Shown here: positions 25,823 to 34,208 of the stretch, piece by piece
Layout: every line of letters starts with the position of its first letter
How positions within the stretch are numbered: position 1 is the stretch's first letter
Notes under the pieces: model-generated
Seen by the model: only the letters and a program-made list of their open reading frames with translations
What the model was told of the DNA's origin: nothing
The model's database searches: none
NCBI GenBank assembly: GCA_005884115.1
Contig: VAXW01000005.1
Location: 620,001-684,000, forward strand
DNA: 64,000 nt
Source of the DNA: Actinomycetota bacterium
Lineage (GTDB): Bacteria; Actinomycetota; Thermoleophilia; Solirubrobacterales; Solirubrobacteraceae
Reading direction: 5' to 3'
Translations under genes and position numbers: made by a program

Positions 25823-28103
25823 CGGTCGTGCCCGTGGCGCCCGGGCAGTCCGCCAGCGTCACCGTGAGCGGGCCGTCGGTGGTGACGGCGAGCGCTGCCG
25901 CGCAGTTGACCTTGGCGCGTTTTGCATCGATCGAAACTGAGCCGATGTTCGTCGCTGTGATCACGAGCGCATCGCGCTTGGGGGTCGATGGCGCCATTCC
26001 CCAGGTTTTCGTTTCGCTCGTGTACGGGATCGCCGGGACCTGCCCGCCGGTGAGCACACCGGCGCCGGTTTCCGTCGCCGACGCGACGGGGTCGCCCCTG
26101 CCGAACCCTTCCGAGCGCACATCGATCGTCCCGATAGGCGCTGACCCGCTCCCATCGCGCAGCGCGATCGCGTACACCCAATAGGCGTGCCCGGCGGCGG
26201 TGCCGTCCGCGGGAAAGTCCATCGTCGGGTTGTAGGTGTAGGTCACGTGCGCCGGGTTGCGATTGGCGTTTTCCGTGCCCAGGAAGGCCGCCGCGGGCGC
26301 GTATTCGTCGTTGATCGCGAGTGTCAGGTGATCGCCCGCGTGGAATTCATCGAACTCGTAGCGATAACCGAGTTCGTCGAACCCTTTCACCTGTTCGCGC
26401 ACGCCGTCGATCGGCACGAGCTCATCGCTCGTCTCGTCCCAGATCAGGAACGGGACGTTTCGCAACGATGCCAGCATCCGATGCGTGTTTGACTGTTCGC
26501 CGCCGGTCGGTTCTGCCGGCGGCACCCAGTTACCGACCGCAGGCTCGCCAACGGTCGGCTGCGCCCTGGCGAAGAGATCAGGGAACTGCGTCGCAAACTT
26601 GTACGTGCCGTATCCGCCCATCGAGTAGCCCGCAATGTCGGTGAACGACGGGTTGAGCCTGTAGTAGGCGGCTACATCCGCCCACGTTTCGAACGTATCA
26701 GCGCCTGCGCGGTCGTAGTATTCGCCATCCGGACCCCGGCCAGAGGGCGTGATCACGATGGAAGGTGCGCTGCGGTTGGCGAACTCGGACTGGTTCTTGG
26801 AACCCTCGAACTGGTTGTAGTTCGTCTCGGTGGAGTGCAACAGCAGGGTCAGGCCATAGCCGCTCGCCGGCGCCGGGGTACTGGGCACGTAGATCGCGTA
26901 CGGCAGCAGCTGCCCCCGCATCTCCCCGATGCACCTTTCCGCCGAGGCGCATCCCCTGGTGGCGTAATCTGCGCCTTGCCCATCGGTGAAATGCGACGCA
27001 TAGATGCGGTCGAAGGCACCGCTCTGCGGGACGCCGGTAGGGCCGTTGGGCATGTCGTCGTTGACCTTCGCCAACAGCTTGGCGAAGTCCACATCGGCAT
27101 GAAAAGGGCTAATGTCACCCGCCGCCAGGGCATGCGACTGGGCCTGCTCCCGCCACCAGGACGGATCGCGGACTGTGCTCGAACCGACTGTCCCAGGAAT
27201 AGGCTCCTGTGCGTTGAAGCGAAACGCAACGTCGAAGAACGCGGCAGGAGCGGAGCTGTTCCCCGCGCCGCCCGGCCGGCTGGCGGTCGCTTCGGCGCCC
27301 GGGAGCAGATAGGTGTTCGTTTCCACGTCCCAAAGCCCCACGCCGGCGGCGAGCCGTACCGTGGCGGCGCCCGGGTTCCACTCAATGTGCGGCACCGACA
27401 CTGTGACCTGGCGGCGCAGCGCGTCGATGCTCACGCTCGGTGCCGGGCCCGGCACCGGAGCGCCCGTTTCGGCGCTGGTCAGTACCGCTGTGTTGCCATG
27501 GACCGTAAGGAAGTACTGTGCCGGAGCGCTCACGTTCGCGCCAAACGGAAATGGGTGAAGCACCCCTTCGCTACCGCCGATTGCCAGCGCTATAGCCACG
27601 AGGCTCGGGTCCGTCATCGAGTTGAGCGTGAAGCGGAAAGCCGTGGCCCTCGTCAACGGCTTCACACGCAGTTCGACCAGGTTGGCGGCGTTCTCGCGAT
27701 AGGCGGAGGTGTTCGTCGGATACGTGTAGGTGCCGTCGGGCGCCGAGAACAGATCACCCTGTTCGGGGTTTTCGAGCGAGTTTGTTTGGGGATCGGTCGG
27801 GTCCGGCGTTAGCTTCGCGCCGTGATCGTCGTAGATGTAACCCTGGTAGAGAAACTCTCCCCTGCGATACGCACTGGCGCCGGATATCAGGATCGGGTTT
27901 GCGTGCCAGGGGCCGTGCAGCGCGTTTTCGAGCTGCGGCGCCTTCGCGAGCGGCTCGTAGAGCACTTCGGGACCGGGACGTGCGCTCGTTCCTTCTTTAC
28001 GGGGCAGGGAGCCTGCATTCCCGTAGGCGATCCCCGGCGCGGTGAGCGCCAGCACTGCCCCGAGCGCGGCGAGCACGGACCCCACCACACGGCTGCTACC
28101 CAT
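25803..28103 (-). CDS. Large secreted alpha/beta hydrolase (esterase or peptidase-like)
   Basis: 766 residues with a signal peptide (VVGSVLAALGAVLALTAPGIAYG). An N-terminal beta-rich part of about 330 residues resembles glucodextranase-like sandwich domains. The hydrolase part contains LTLLLHSTETNYNQ, the nucleophile elbow GYSMGG (Ser494), an acidic DELVPIDG and a late HAGDHLTL for the catalytic His. A C-terminal ~100-residue beta segment ends the protein. Its overall plan matches secreted poly-ester or peptide hydrolases with accessory domains, acting outside the cell. The substrate is not readable. The gene end abuts the truncated SnoaL remnant. Confidence 0.82.
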   Translation of the reverse strand: MGSSRVVGSVLAALGAVLALTAPGIAYGNAGSLPRKEGTSARPGPEVLYEPLAKAPQLENALHGPWHANPILISGASAYRRGEFLYQGYIYDDHGAKLTPDPTDPQTNSLENPEQGDLFSAPDGTYTYPTNTSAYRENAANLVELRVKPLTRATAFRFTLNSMTDPSLVAIALAIGGSEGVLHPFPFGANVSAPAQYFLTVHGNTAVLTSAETGAPVPGPAPSVSIDALRRQVTVSVPHIEWNPGAATVRLAAGVGLWDVETNTYLLPGAEATASRPGGAGNSSAPAAFFDVAFRFNAQEPIPGTVGSSTVRDPSWWREQAQSHALAAGDISPFHADVDFAKLLAKVNDDMPNGPTGVPQSGAFDRIYASHFTDGQGADYATRGCASAERCIGEMRGQLLPYAIYVPSTPAPASGYGLTLLLHSTETNYNQFEGSKNQSEFANRSAPSIVITPSGRGPDGEYYDRAGADTFETWADVAAYYRLNPSFTDIAGYSMGGYGTYKFATQFPDLFARAQPTVGEPAVGNWVPPAEPTGGEQSNTHRMLASLRNVPFLIWDETSDELVPIDGVREQVKGFDELGYRYEFDEFHAGDHLTLAINDEYAPAAAFLGTENANRNPAHVTYTYNPTMDFPADGTAAGHAYWVYAIALRDGSGSAPIGTIDVRSEGFGRGDPVASATETGAGVLTGGQVPAIPYTSETKTWGMAPSTPKRDALVITATNIGSVSIDAKRAKVNCAAALAVTTDGPLTVTLADCPGATGTTVTHTYD

Positions 28104-28362
28104 TGCCTCGGCCCCCTCATCGACAACGTGAACCGGCGAGCGGCGACCTTACCAGGGTATGTCGTCTAGTGCCGCAGCTTCAGCACCCCCTGGCACGACC
28201 GCTAGGCGTGCGTCGCAATAGGGAGTTGCGAAGGTGTCGCCGCGGAGGTGAGCGGATCCGGCTCGCTGCGCAAGCCTGATCTCTCGTCGATCCTACGTTT
28301 GAGGAGCTTTCAGCACGTGGCTTCAGCCACGCGCGCACCGAGTCGAAGAGCTGGAGGAGACG

Positions 28363-30087
28363 ATGAACCAGCCGGCTCTTGACGACGCACGCTCCGCCAG
28401 CGCGGTAGAGCGACTACTTGAGGAGTCTTGGACCATGCGCTCGAACCGGGCCGCCCCCCGCGAGCTGATGGTCGAGGCTCTCGCGGCTGCGCTCTTCCTC
28501 GGGTGCGCGGTGCCGCTCGCACTCGCGGCGGATGAAGCCCACAGTCTGAATCTTGCGCTTGCAGGCGTGCTGGTGGTCCTGTACGCACTCGCCTCGCGCA
28601 TCATCAAATTCCCGATCGGAGCGGGCTACGTTGTGCCCTCCTACCTGGTGCTGGTGCCGATGCTGCTGCTTCTGCCACCCGGCGTCGTCCCGCTCCTGAC
28701 AGCCGCAGGCCTCATACTCGGAACCCTGGGCGAGGGGGCGGTGGGCGGTGGCCCGGTGCGCATGCGCCCCGAGCGCGTGCTCAGTGCGATACCGGATGCA
28801 TGGCATTCTCTGGGGCCGGCGCTGGTGCTCTTGAGCGCCGGGACTCTTCACGGCGGAGCGAGCAAGGCGCTCGTGTATATCGGCGCTCTCGTTGCCGGGG
28901 GCCTGTTCGACCTCGCCTCCTCGCTCGCGCGCGAGTCTGCGATCCGCGGTGTCGCCTCGCGTGTTCAGCTGTCGGTGATCGCACGCGTATGGTTGATCGA
29001 TGCGTGCGTCGCCCCGGTGGGGTTGTTCGTCACGTACGCCGCGCGCGAGCATGCCGCGCGCGCGCTGCTCATCCTGCCCTTGGGCGGCGCGCTCTTGCTG
29101 CTCTCGAAAGACCGCACCGCACGGATCGCGCAGGCGCAGCATCGGCTCGAGCTGATCGCGCACGAGCGCGAGCGCCTGCAAGTGGCGGTCCGGCGGCTGG
29201 GCGAGGCGCTGGCCGCCAAGCTCGACCTCGAGATGCTCACCGATATCGTGCTCCGCGGGTCGATCGAGGCGCTCGACGCCGACGCTGGGCGCCTCGTTCT
29301 GAGCGGGCCGATCGAGCCGCTCGCGCTCGACATTGGACGCTCTCCTCAGGTCGCGCCCTCGCTGCTGGCAGCGATCGAGACGACCACAGCAAGCGTTCAG
29401 CCCTGCCAGCTTCAGTGCGGCGGCGTATGGGCGCTCGCGTTGCCGTTCGGATTCTCAAGCGAAGGCCAGTTGGCGCACGGCGCGCTCGCGGTCGCCCGTC
29501 GCGGGCGCGAGTTTCGCGAGGACGAGCAACGCGTGATGGAGGGCCTGATCGCGAGCGCCCGTCAGGGAGCATCGGACATCGTTGCCCACCAGCTGCTACG
29601 CGAGCAGGCGATCACCGATCCGCTGACCGGGCTCGGCAACAGGCGCAAGCTCACCACCGATCTGGAGCTCGAGCTTGCGGCGGCAACCCCATCCAAACCG
29701 CTCGTGCTGATCCTGTTCGACCTCGACGGCTTCAAGAGCTACAACGACACCTTCGGCCACCCCGCCGGGGACGCGCTCCTCGCCCGGCTAGCGGGCAAGC
29801 TCGCAGATGAGGTCGCGGGGCGTGGCACCGCATACCGTCTGGGCGGGGACGAGTTCTGCGTGCTCGCCGGCGCGAGCCCAAGCGAGGTCCCGGCGCTCGT
29901 TGCGGTGGTCGCCGGCGCGCTCGAGGAGCGCGGCGATGACTTCGCGCTGCGGGCCTCATACGGCTCGGTGCTGCTTCCGCAGGAGGCCAGCAACCCGGGC
30001 CACGCGCTGCAGCTTGCGGACGAGCGCATGTACACGGTCAAGCGCGGGCGCCATCGGGCGCGGGCGAACAGAGACGCGAGCCCGTGA
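28363..30087 (+). CDS. Membrane protein with GAF-like and GGDEF domains (diguanylate cyclase)
   Basis: 574 residues; GGAGGAGAC precedes the ATG. About seven hydrophobic segments (residues ~35-250) are followed by a short coiled coil, a GAF-like region (LTDIVLRGSIEALDADAGRLVL ... VMEGLIASARQG) and a GGDEF domain with TDPLTGLGNRR, FDLDGFKSYND and an intact GGDEF at 494-498. It should make c-di-GMP. There is no EAL or HD-GYP domain. It lies between the large secreted hydrolase and the riboswitch-controlled secreted gene. Confidence 0.9.
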   Translation: MNQPALDDARSASAVERLLEESWTMRSNRAAPRELMVEALAAALFLGCAVPLALAADEAHSLNLALAGVLVVLYALASRIIKFPIGAGYVVPSYLVLVPMLLLLPPGVVPLLTAAGLILGTLGEGAVGGGPVRMRPERVLSAIPDAWHSLGPALVLLSAGTLHGGASKALVYIGALVAGGLFDLASSLARESAIRGVASRVQLSVIARVWLIDACVAPVGLFVTYAAREHAARALLILPLGGALLLLSKDRTARIAQAQHRLELIAHERERLQVAVRRLGEALAAKLDLEMLTDIVLRGSIEALDADAGRLVLSGPIEPLALDIGRSPQVAPSLLAAIETTTASVQPCQLQCGGVWALALPFGFSSEGQLAHGALAVARRGREFREDEQRVMEGLIASARQGASDIVAHQLLREQAITDPLTGLGNRRKLTTDLELELAAATPSKPLVLILFDLDGFKSYNDTFGHPAGDALLARLAGKLADEVAGRGTAYRLGGDEFCVLAGASPSEVPALVAVVAGALEERGDDFALRASYGSVLLPQEASNPGHALQLADERMYTVKRGRHRARANRDASP

Positions 30088-30196
30088 GACGGGCGAGCGC
30101 CGCGACGGGGCCGCCCTCAACCTTCGACGTCAGGCGTGGATAGTCCAACGAGGGTATGGCCGGACCCATCCGTTGCGGCACATAGCCTTCCATATC

Positions 30197-30667
30197 GTGC
30201 CTCGACTTGAGGAGATCACGTATGACGCCGGCCGCCACGCGCTTGGCGATCAAGAGGCGCTCGTCTCGGGGATACGGCAGCGGACCGGGACGCTGCTGGC
30301 CGCCCACGCTCTGGTTGCGTCCTTCCTGGGCTCCGCGGCTATTCGTGCGCACGGCCTGCACCTCTTCGGCTGGCTCGCGCTCGTCGCGCTCGTCCTCGGG
30401 CTATGCGCGGCAGCTGTTCTGCTTGGCCCCTGGCCGCTGAAGTTCGCGGTGGACGCGCGAGAGCTCTACCGCGCACTGTTCGAGCAGGCGCGGAATGAAG
30501 CAGAGGAGGAGACGCTCGGCTGGCTCGCCGCCGCAGGCTACGGCTATCAGTCGCTGCGCGAGGGGAACGCCACTCAAGTGCACTGGATGGCGTGGCTGTC
30601 CGGTGTCCTAAGCATGCTGATGATTCTGCAGACGCTCGCTTGGCTCGTCGCGTTGCAAGTACACTGA
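30197..30667 (+). CDS. Small membrane protein with three hydrophobic segments
   Basis: 156 residues from a GTG at 30197. A helical lead (YDAGRHALGDQEALVSGIRQRTGTLLAAHALVASFLG) runs into a first hydrophobic segment, followed by LFGWLALVALVLGLCAAAVLLGPW, then an amphipathic cytosolic loop (ELYRALFEQARNEAEEETLGWLAAAGYGYQSLREG), then a last membrane helix at the C-terminus. The plan of two helices, a helical loop and one more helix is reminiscent of SLATT or PycTM-type effector membrane domains, but I cannot confirm this by eye. It is followed 4 bp later by a Pro-rich microprotein, likely in one operon. Confidence 0.6.
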   Translation: MPRLEEITYDAGRHALGDQEALVSGIRQRTGTLLAAHALVASFLGSAAIRAHGLHLFGWLALVALVLGLCAAAVLLGPWPLKFAVDARELYRALFEQARNEAEEETLGWLAAAGYGYQSLREGNATQVHWMAWLSGVLSMLMILQTLAWLVALQVH

Positions 30668-30671
30668 AGCC

Positions 30672-30791
30672 ATGGCTCCTAAGCCGCTACCGCCCGAAGA
30701 GATCAAGCCGCCCTCGACGTCAATCGGCATCGAGGAGGGGCGCGGCGGCGCCACGCCAGCGCCCAGGCCGACCGGCGGGTCGGCCAGCTAA
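30672..30791 (+). CDS. Proline-rich microprotein, 39 aa
   Basis: ATG 4 bp after the stop of the membrane-protein gene, ending at TAA. The product begins MAPKPLPPEEIKPPSTSIGIEEGRG and is rich in Pro and Gly, with no hydrophobic segment, so it is probably unstructured and cytosolic. The tight spacing and GC-rich third positions support a real gene partnered with the membrane protein. Function unknown. Confidence 0.5.
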   Translation: MAPKPLPPEEIKPPSTSIGIEEGRGGATPAPRPTGGSAS

Positions 30792-31048
30792 CCCGCCGAC
30801 GCGGCCAACCACACACCGTCAACGGGGCCGGATCCACCTCGGGACCTCAGCCCGGAGGACCTTGCGAGACCCGTGGCGCGCGCCGGGTTGAGAGATGCCG
30901 ACCTACGACACCGAGGGCTCCTAATGCGCCCGGACGCATTCGAACCGGCGACGCCCACTTGGTCTAGCACGATGCGCCTGTTCGGTTGAGGACGGGGCGA
31001 CGGCGTAAGGTGCCTGCCGCCAGCCCCGCCCGCGCAATGTGTTGCGTC

Positions 31049-31735
31049 CTATCGCGTGTAGGGATCGATGTAGACGTCGGCTACAGCCCACTTCGCGGCG
31101 TAGCCCGGCTGCAGCACGAGCTTCACTTTGAGCGTCGAGCCCGGCATCCACAGCGGCAGCGCGCTCGCGAGCTGGAGCACCGGGCTAAGCGTCCACGAGC
31201 TGTTCGGCTGAAGCGTCGCGACGGTGACCTGGTGGCTGTAGCCGTACGAGTCCGTCCAACGCAAGCTCACGTTCAATGACGATCCATAGCCGCCGTAGCC
31301 GCCGACCTGGTGCGCAAAGAAGCGAAACGACGGGTATTCGCTCGACACGCAGAATTCAGGCGAGGTAGCCGTCCCGTTGGGTTCGATCGCCACGGCGTGC
31401 GATCCACCAATAGCCGTCTTTTCGCCGATCACTGCTGCGTGGTTCAGCGACCAGCCCGAGGTGCCCGTTTCAAAGGTGCTGCCGGCGAGCAGGTAGTAGG
31501 AGGCGTTGTCGCCGAACTGCGCCAACGCGGTGCTCGATGTGGTGGTCGGGCACGATGCTGCAGCGACGGCTGGCATCACGGCCGCGAAAAGGCCTGACGC
31601 GCACAGCGCGGCAGCGATTCTGCTGATTCTCCTGGGTCGAACCGCGTCGAGCGCGACGGTGAGAAGCCCGACGAGACCTCCCCGGCGCCCGAGCGGTGTG
31701 CGGATCGTGGCTGAAACCTGCGGGTGTGAGAACAC
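31049..31735 (-). CDS. Secreted beta-rich protein under riboswitch control
   Basis: 228 residues from a GTG start with GGGAG 6 nt upstream. A long basic N-region and RIAAALCASGLFAAVMPAVAAAS form a signal peptide. The mature domain (about 165 residues) has alternating hydrophobic and Ser/Thr residues, two cysteines (SCPTTTS and EFCVS), and segments FETGTSGWSLNHAAV and SHAVAIEPNGTATSPEF typical of jelly-roll surface modules. No catalytic motif. Likely a cell-surface or matrix protein. A c-di-GMP-I riboswitch sits immediately upstream, so export of this protein should follow c-di-GMP level. Confidence 0.8.
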   Translation of the reverse strand: MFSHPQVSATIRTPLGRRGGLVGLLTVALDAVRPRRISRIAAALCASGLFAAVMPAVAAASCPTTTSSTALAQFGDNASYYLLAGSTFETGTSGWSLNHAAVIGEKTAIGGSHAVAIEPNGTATSPEFCVSSEYPSFRFFAHQVGGYGGYGSSLNVSLRWTDSYGYSHQVTVATLQPNSSWTLSPVLQLASALPLWMPGSTLKVKLVLQPGYAAKWAVADVYIDPYTR

Positions 31736-31776
31736 GAGATACTCCCTTGGTCTGGCAGCCGAGCTATCTCGTGTTC
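31730..31776 (-). promoter_or_regulatory. Anti-start pairing: 12-nt inverted repeat spanning riboswitch and start codon
   Basis: The transcript segment GAACACGAGATA (complement of 31765-31776), inside riboswitch helix P3, is perfectly complementary over 12 nt to TATCTCGTGTTC (complement of 31730-31741), which contains the GTG start codon. When P3 forms, the start is free; when it opens, the start can be sealed. This is what a translational expression platform should look like. Confidence 0.7.
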
Positions 31777-31832
31777 GAGACCTCTGACTTTGCGTCCCCG
31801 CCTCACGGCGGGTTTGCCTTTGTCAGTGCTTG
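31750..31832 (-). ncRNA. Cyclic di-GMP-I (GEMM) riboswitch
   Basis: On the minus strand the hallmark blocks appear in order: AAGGCAAACC, a P2 helix capped by a GNRA loop (CGCC-GTGA-GGCG), GGGACGCAAAGTC, a P3 hairpin (GGTCTCG-AACA-CGAGAT), and a closing GGCTGCC that pairs back with the start. These match the conserved core of the c-di-GMP-I aptamer. It ends about 15 nt before the GTG of the secreted beta-rich protein, directly against its ribosome-binding site, so translational control is likely. Two c-di-GMP enzymes are encoded in the same window. Confidence 0.9.
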
Positions 31833-32076
31833 TGCGTTTGTGTCGCTCGCATCGGGCCGCTCGCAGACGCACTTGACAGCGGCGAAGGGAGATGGACAAA
31901 AGGCCGACACGCTGTCGTCCTCTTTGGGCGACATACGCTAACCGCGTAGCATCCCGGCCACTGGTCGTGGCCCGCAGCACGAGCCGGTGCCCCCAGGGCG
32001 GCCGGCCCTACTTCGGAACGGGTTTGTCAGCGAACACATCGCCGTTTTTGGTGCTCATTTCCAGGGACTTCCATCG

Positions 32077-32121
32077 AGAGCCGGAGAGCGGACTCGAACC
32101 GCTGACCCCCTGTTTACAAGG
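32077..32121 (-). other. tRNA-Thr (TGT) 3'-half fragment: attachment site and island boundary
   Basis: Read on the minus strand, the block starts at the anticodon loop CTTGTAA, continues with ACAGG, a perfect T-arm (AGCGG-TTCGAGT-CCGCT at 32087-32103) and the acceptor strand CTCCGGC. The expected 5' half (acceptor GCCGGAG, D-arm, anticodon 5' strand) is absent; sequence before the anticodon loop is unrelated. A break exactly at the anticodon loop is the usual att core of tyrosine integrases, and an integrase lies 160 bp away. The chromosome should be to the left and the inserted DNA to the right. Confidence 0.75.
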
Positions 32122-32280
32122 TCGCCATAGGGTCCCCGACCCACGCAAACTCGGCCGAAACGAGCGCCCTAAACATGGCTTGCGGCCTAGTGATTCGGCT
32201 CGTTTGTTACCCAAAGTGTTACCCACACCAGCGCTGTTACCCACGTGTTACCCACGGTGTAGACTCGCGCCCGAGCCCCG

Positions 32281-33594
32281 ATGTCCGCACGCACTCCGAC
32301 AGCCTCCATCGCAATCCGCGAGCGTGGGGGAGAGGCGTTCTTTGAGGCGATGTTCCGTCACGACGGCAAGCAGCTCAAACGGCGTATCGGACCCGCGTGG
32401 CTGGAGCGTGACGATAATGGCGGTTGGCGTGCGCGACACGGCCGAGTGCCCGACGGCTGCTACGACGAGCGGCGCGCCCACGCTGCCGCGGCTCGGATCG
32501 TCTCGGACTATGTCACTGAAGCAGGCGAAATCGAGCGCATCGAGCACGAACGGCGCTCACGGGGCGTCACGTTTCGAGAGGTTGCTCAGCGCTACCTGAG
32601 TTGGCTTGAGGACGTCAAGGGCGCAAAGCCCTCGACGCTGGCCGATTATCGCTATCTGCTGGCCGAGCCCGGCGTGCCCTACAAGCGCCGAGCGGGCGAG
32701 TCGGCCGGGCACATCATGGAGAGGCTTGGAGACCTCTCTGCCGCGAAGGTGTCGGTGAGGGACGTCGACACCCTGCTGGCTACGGTTTCGAAAGCAGGAC
32801 GCTCGCCGCGCAACGTCAACAAGCACCGCGCGCTCGTGTCGGCGATCTTCAACTACGGGATGAAGGACTCAGCGTTCAGCCTGCCGCGCAATCCGGCGGC
32901 TCTTACGGACAAGCGCAAGGAAGCGCAGCCGGGCGTCCTTGTCTTCTATACGCCGGAGGAGGTTGAGGCGCTCGCCAGGGCGCTCGCCGACGGTCGCCAT
33001 CGCGAGAAGCCAGCCAAGAATCCAGTGAAGGTGGCCGAGGACGCCCAGGACGCTGAGCTCGTCCGCGTTGCCGCATACGCCGGCCTGCGCCTGGGCGAGC
33101 TGCTCGCGCTGCGCTGGTCTGACGTGGACTTCGCCGGCCACGCGGTCACCGTCGCTCGAGCGATGAGCTTGGGAGTCGAGTCGTCGCCCAAGAGCGGGCG
33201 TGTTCGTCGCATCCCGCTCCCAGACCAAGCAGCGGTGGCACTGGACCGACTGAGCCGGCGCGAGCACTTCACGACCCGGGGCGACCGCGTGTTCTGCAAC
33301 GTCCTCGGCCGGATGCTCGACGGCTCGGCGGTGCGCAAACGCTTCAAGCGGGCCCGCGACGCCGCCGGCCTGCGGCCGCTGCGTTTCCACGACCTGCGAC
33401 ACACCTACGGCTCGCTGCTGGCGGCAGCCGGGATCGACCTCGTGAGCATTCAGGCCGTCATGGGACACAGCGCCCTCTCAACGACCAGCCGCTACCTGCA
33501 CGCGCGACCGGCATCGGAGCAGGCCGAGGCCTTTACGCGCGCGTTTGAACCCGGCTCCATGTCCAGCGGCGATGCGCTGAACTCGCCCGCATAG
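32281..33594 (+). CDS. int: Tyrosine recombinase / phage-type integrase
   Basis: 437 residues, full length. An arm-binding N-terminus (FEAMFRHDGKQLKRRIGPAWLE) is followed by a SAM-like core (VTFREVAQRYLSWLEDVKGAKPSTLADYRYLL) and the catalytic domain: Arg in GLRLGELLALRWSD, Lys in PKSGRVRRIPL, HDLRHTYGSLL, and GHSALSTTSRYLHA with the nucleophilic Tyr. All catalytic residues are present. It sits next to the tRNA-Thr 3' fragment, the expected place for an integrase that recombines at this tRNA. Confidence 0.93.
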   Translation: MSARTPTASIAIRERGGEAFFEAMFRHDGKQLKRRIGPAWLERDDNGGWRARHGRVPDGCYDERRAHAAAARIVSDYVTEAGEIERIEHERRSRGVTFREVAQRYLSWLEDVKGAKPSTLADYRYLLAEPGVPYKRRAGESAGHIMERLGDLSAAKVSVRDVDTLLATVSKAGRSPRNVNKHRALVSAIFNYGMKDSAFSLPRNPAALTDKRKEAQPGVLVFYTPEEVEALARALADGRHREKPAKNPVKVAEDAQDAELVRVAAYAGLRLGELLALRWSDVDFAGHAVTVARAMSLGVESSPKSGRVRRIPLPDQAAVALDRLSRREHFTTRGDRVFCNVLGRMLDGSAVRKRFKRARDAAGLRPLRFHDLRHTYGSLLAAAGIDLVSIQAVMGHSALSTTSRYLHARPASEQAEAFTRAFEPGSMSSGDALNSPA

Positions 33595-33620
33595 GCGAGC
33601 GCCCGGCGCTCCTTCCGCGT

Positions 33621-34034
33621 TCAGCTTGAGAACATCGGCTTGACGCCAAGCGAGCGCGCCTGCTCGACGCTTACGATCTCGCGTCCAAGCGGCAGCAGCG
33701 ACACCGGGATCAGCTTGAAGTTCGCCAGGCCGAGCGGGATGCCGATGATCGTCAGGCACAGCAGCACTCCCGACACGACGTGCGCGAGCGCCAGCCACCA
33801 GCCGCAGAGAACGAACCAGATGACGTTGCCGATGCCCGACGCCAGGCCGGCGTCAGCTCGCTTGACGACCGTTTTTTCGAACGGCCAGAGTGCGAACAGG
33901 GCGATCCGCAGCGACGCGATTCCGAATGGGATGGTGATGATCAGGACGAAGCAGATCAGCGCGGCCAGCGTGTACCCGATCGCCATCCACAGGCCTGCGA
34001 GCACGAACCAGATGATGTTGAGCAGTAGTCGCAC
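33621..34034 (-). CDS. YccF domain inner-membrane protein
   Basis: 137 residues from a GTG at 34034 with GGGGA upstream; a longer frame upstream is not conserved in character. The protein is two repeats of a short hydrophobic unit: NIIWFVLAGLWMAIGY ... IPFGIASLRIALFALWPF and NVIWFVLCGWWLALAHV ... IPLGLANFKLIPVSLLPLG, the hallmark of YccF. It is an integral membrane protein of unknown function. It is convergent with the integrase, 26 bp apart. Confidence 0.88.
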   Translation of the reverse strand: MRLLLNIIWFVLAGLWMAIGYTLAALICFVLIITIPFGIASLRIALFALWPFEKTVVKRADAGLASGIGNVIWFVLCGWWLALAHVVSGVLLCLTIIGIPLGLANFKLIPVSLLPLGREIVSVEQARSLGVKPMFSS

Positions 34035-34208
34035 GTGTGAATCCCCTGTGGCCGGACGCAGCGTCGAGCGGATCATAGGGTGAGTGCATAGGGAGTCCAC
34101 GGCCACGGCGGTCTGCGCCCTCGTGGGCGGCGACATCAGCAATTGCCCTTCAGGCGAGCGCGCCGCGCTCGGAAGACAGTCCACATCCGGTCCCGTGAAG
34201 GCGCGCTG

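Noticed and set aside
26835..27812. 325-codon plus-strand frame
   Set aside because: Antisense to the secreted hydrolase, which has a signal peptide and a complete catalytic elbow.
30918..30975. T-arm-like GGTTCGAAT with GGGCGCA on the minus strand, possible tRNA 3' relic
   Set aside because: The T-stem does not pair properly and there is no anticodon arm, so I cannot call a tRNA or attachment site.
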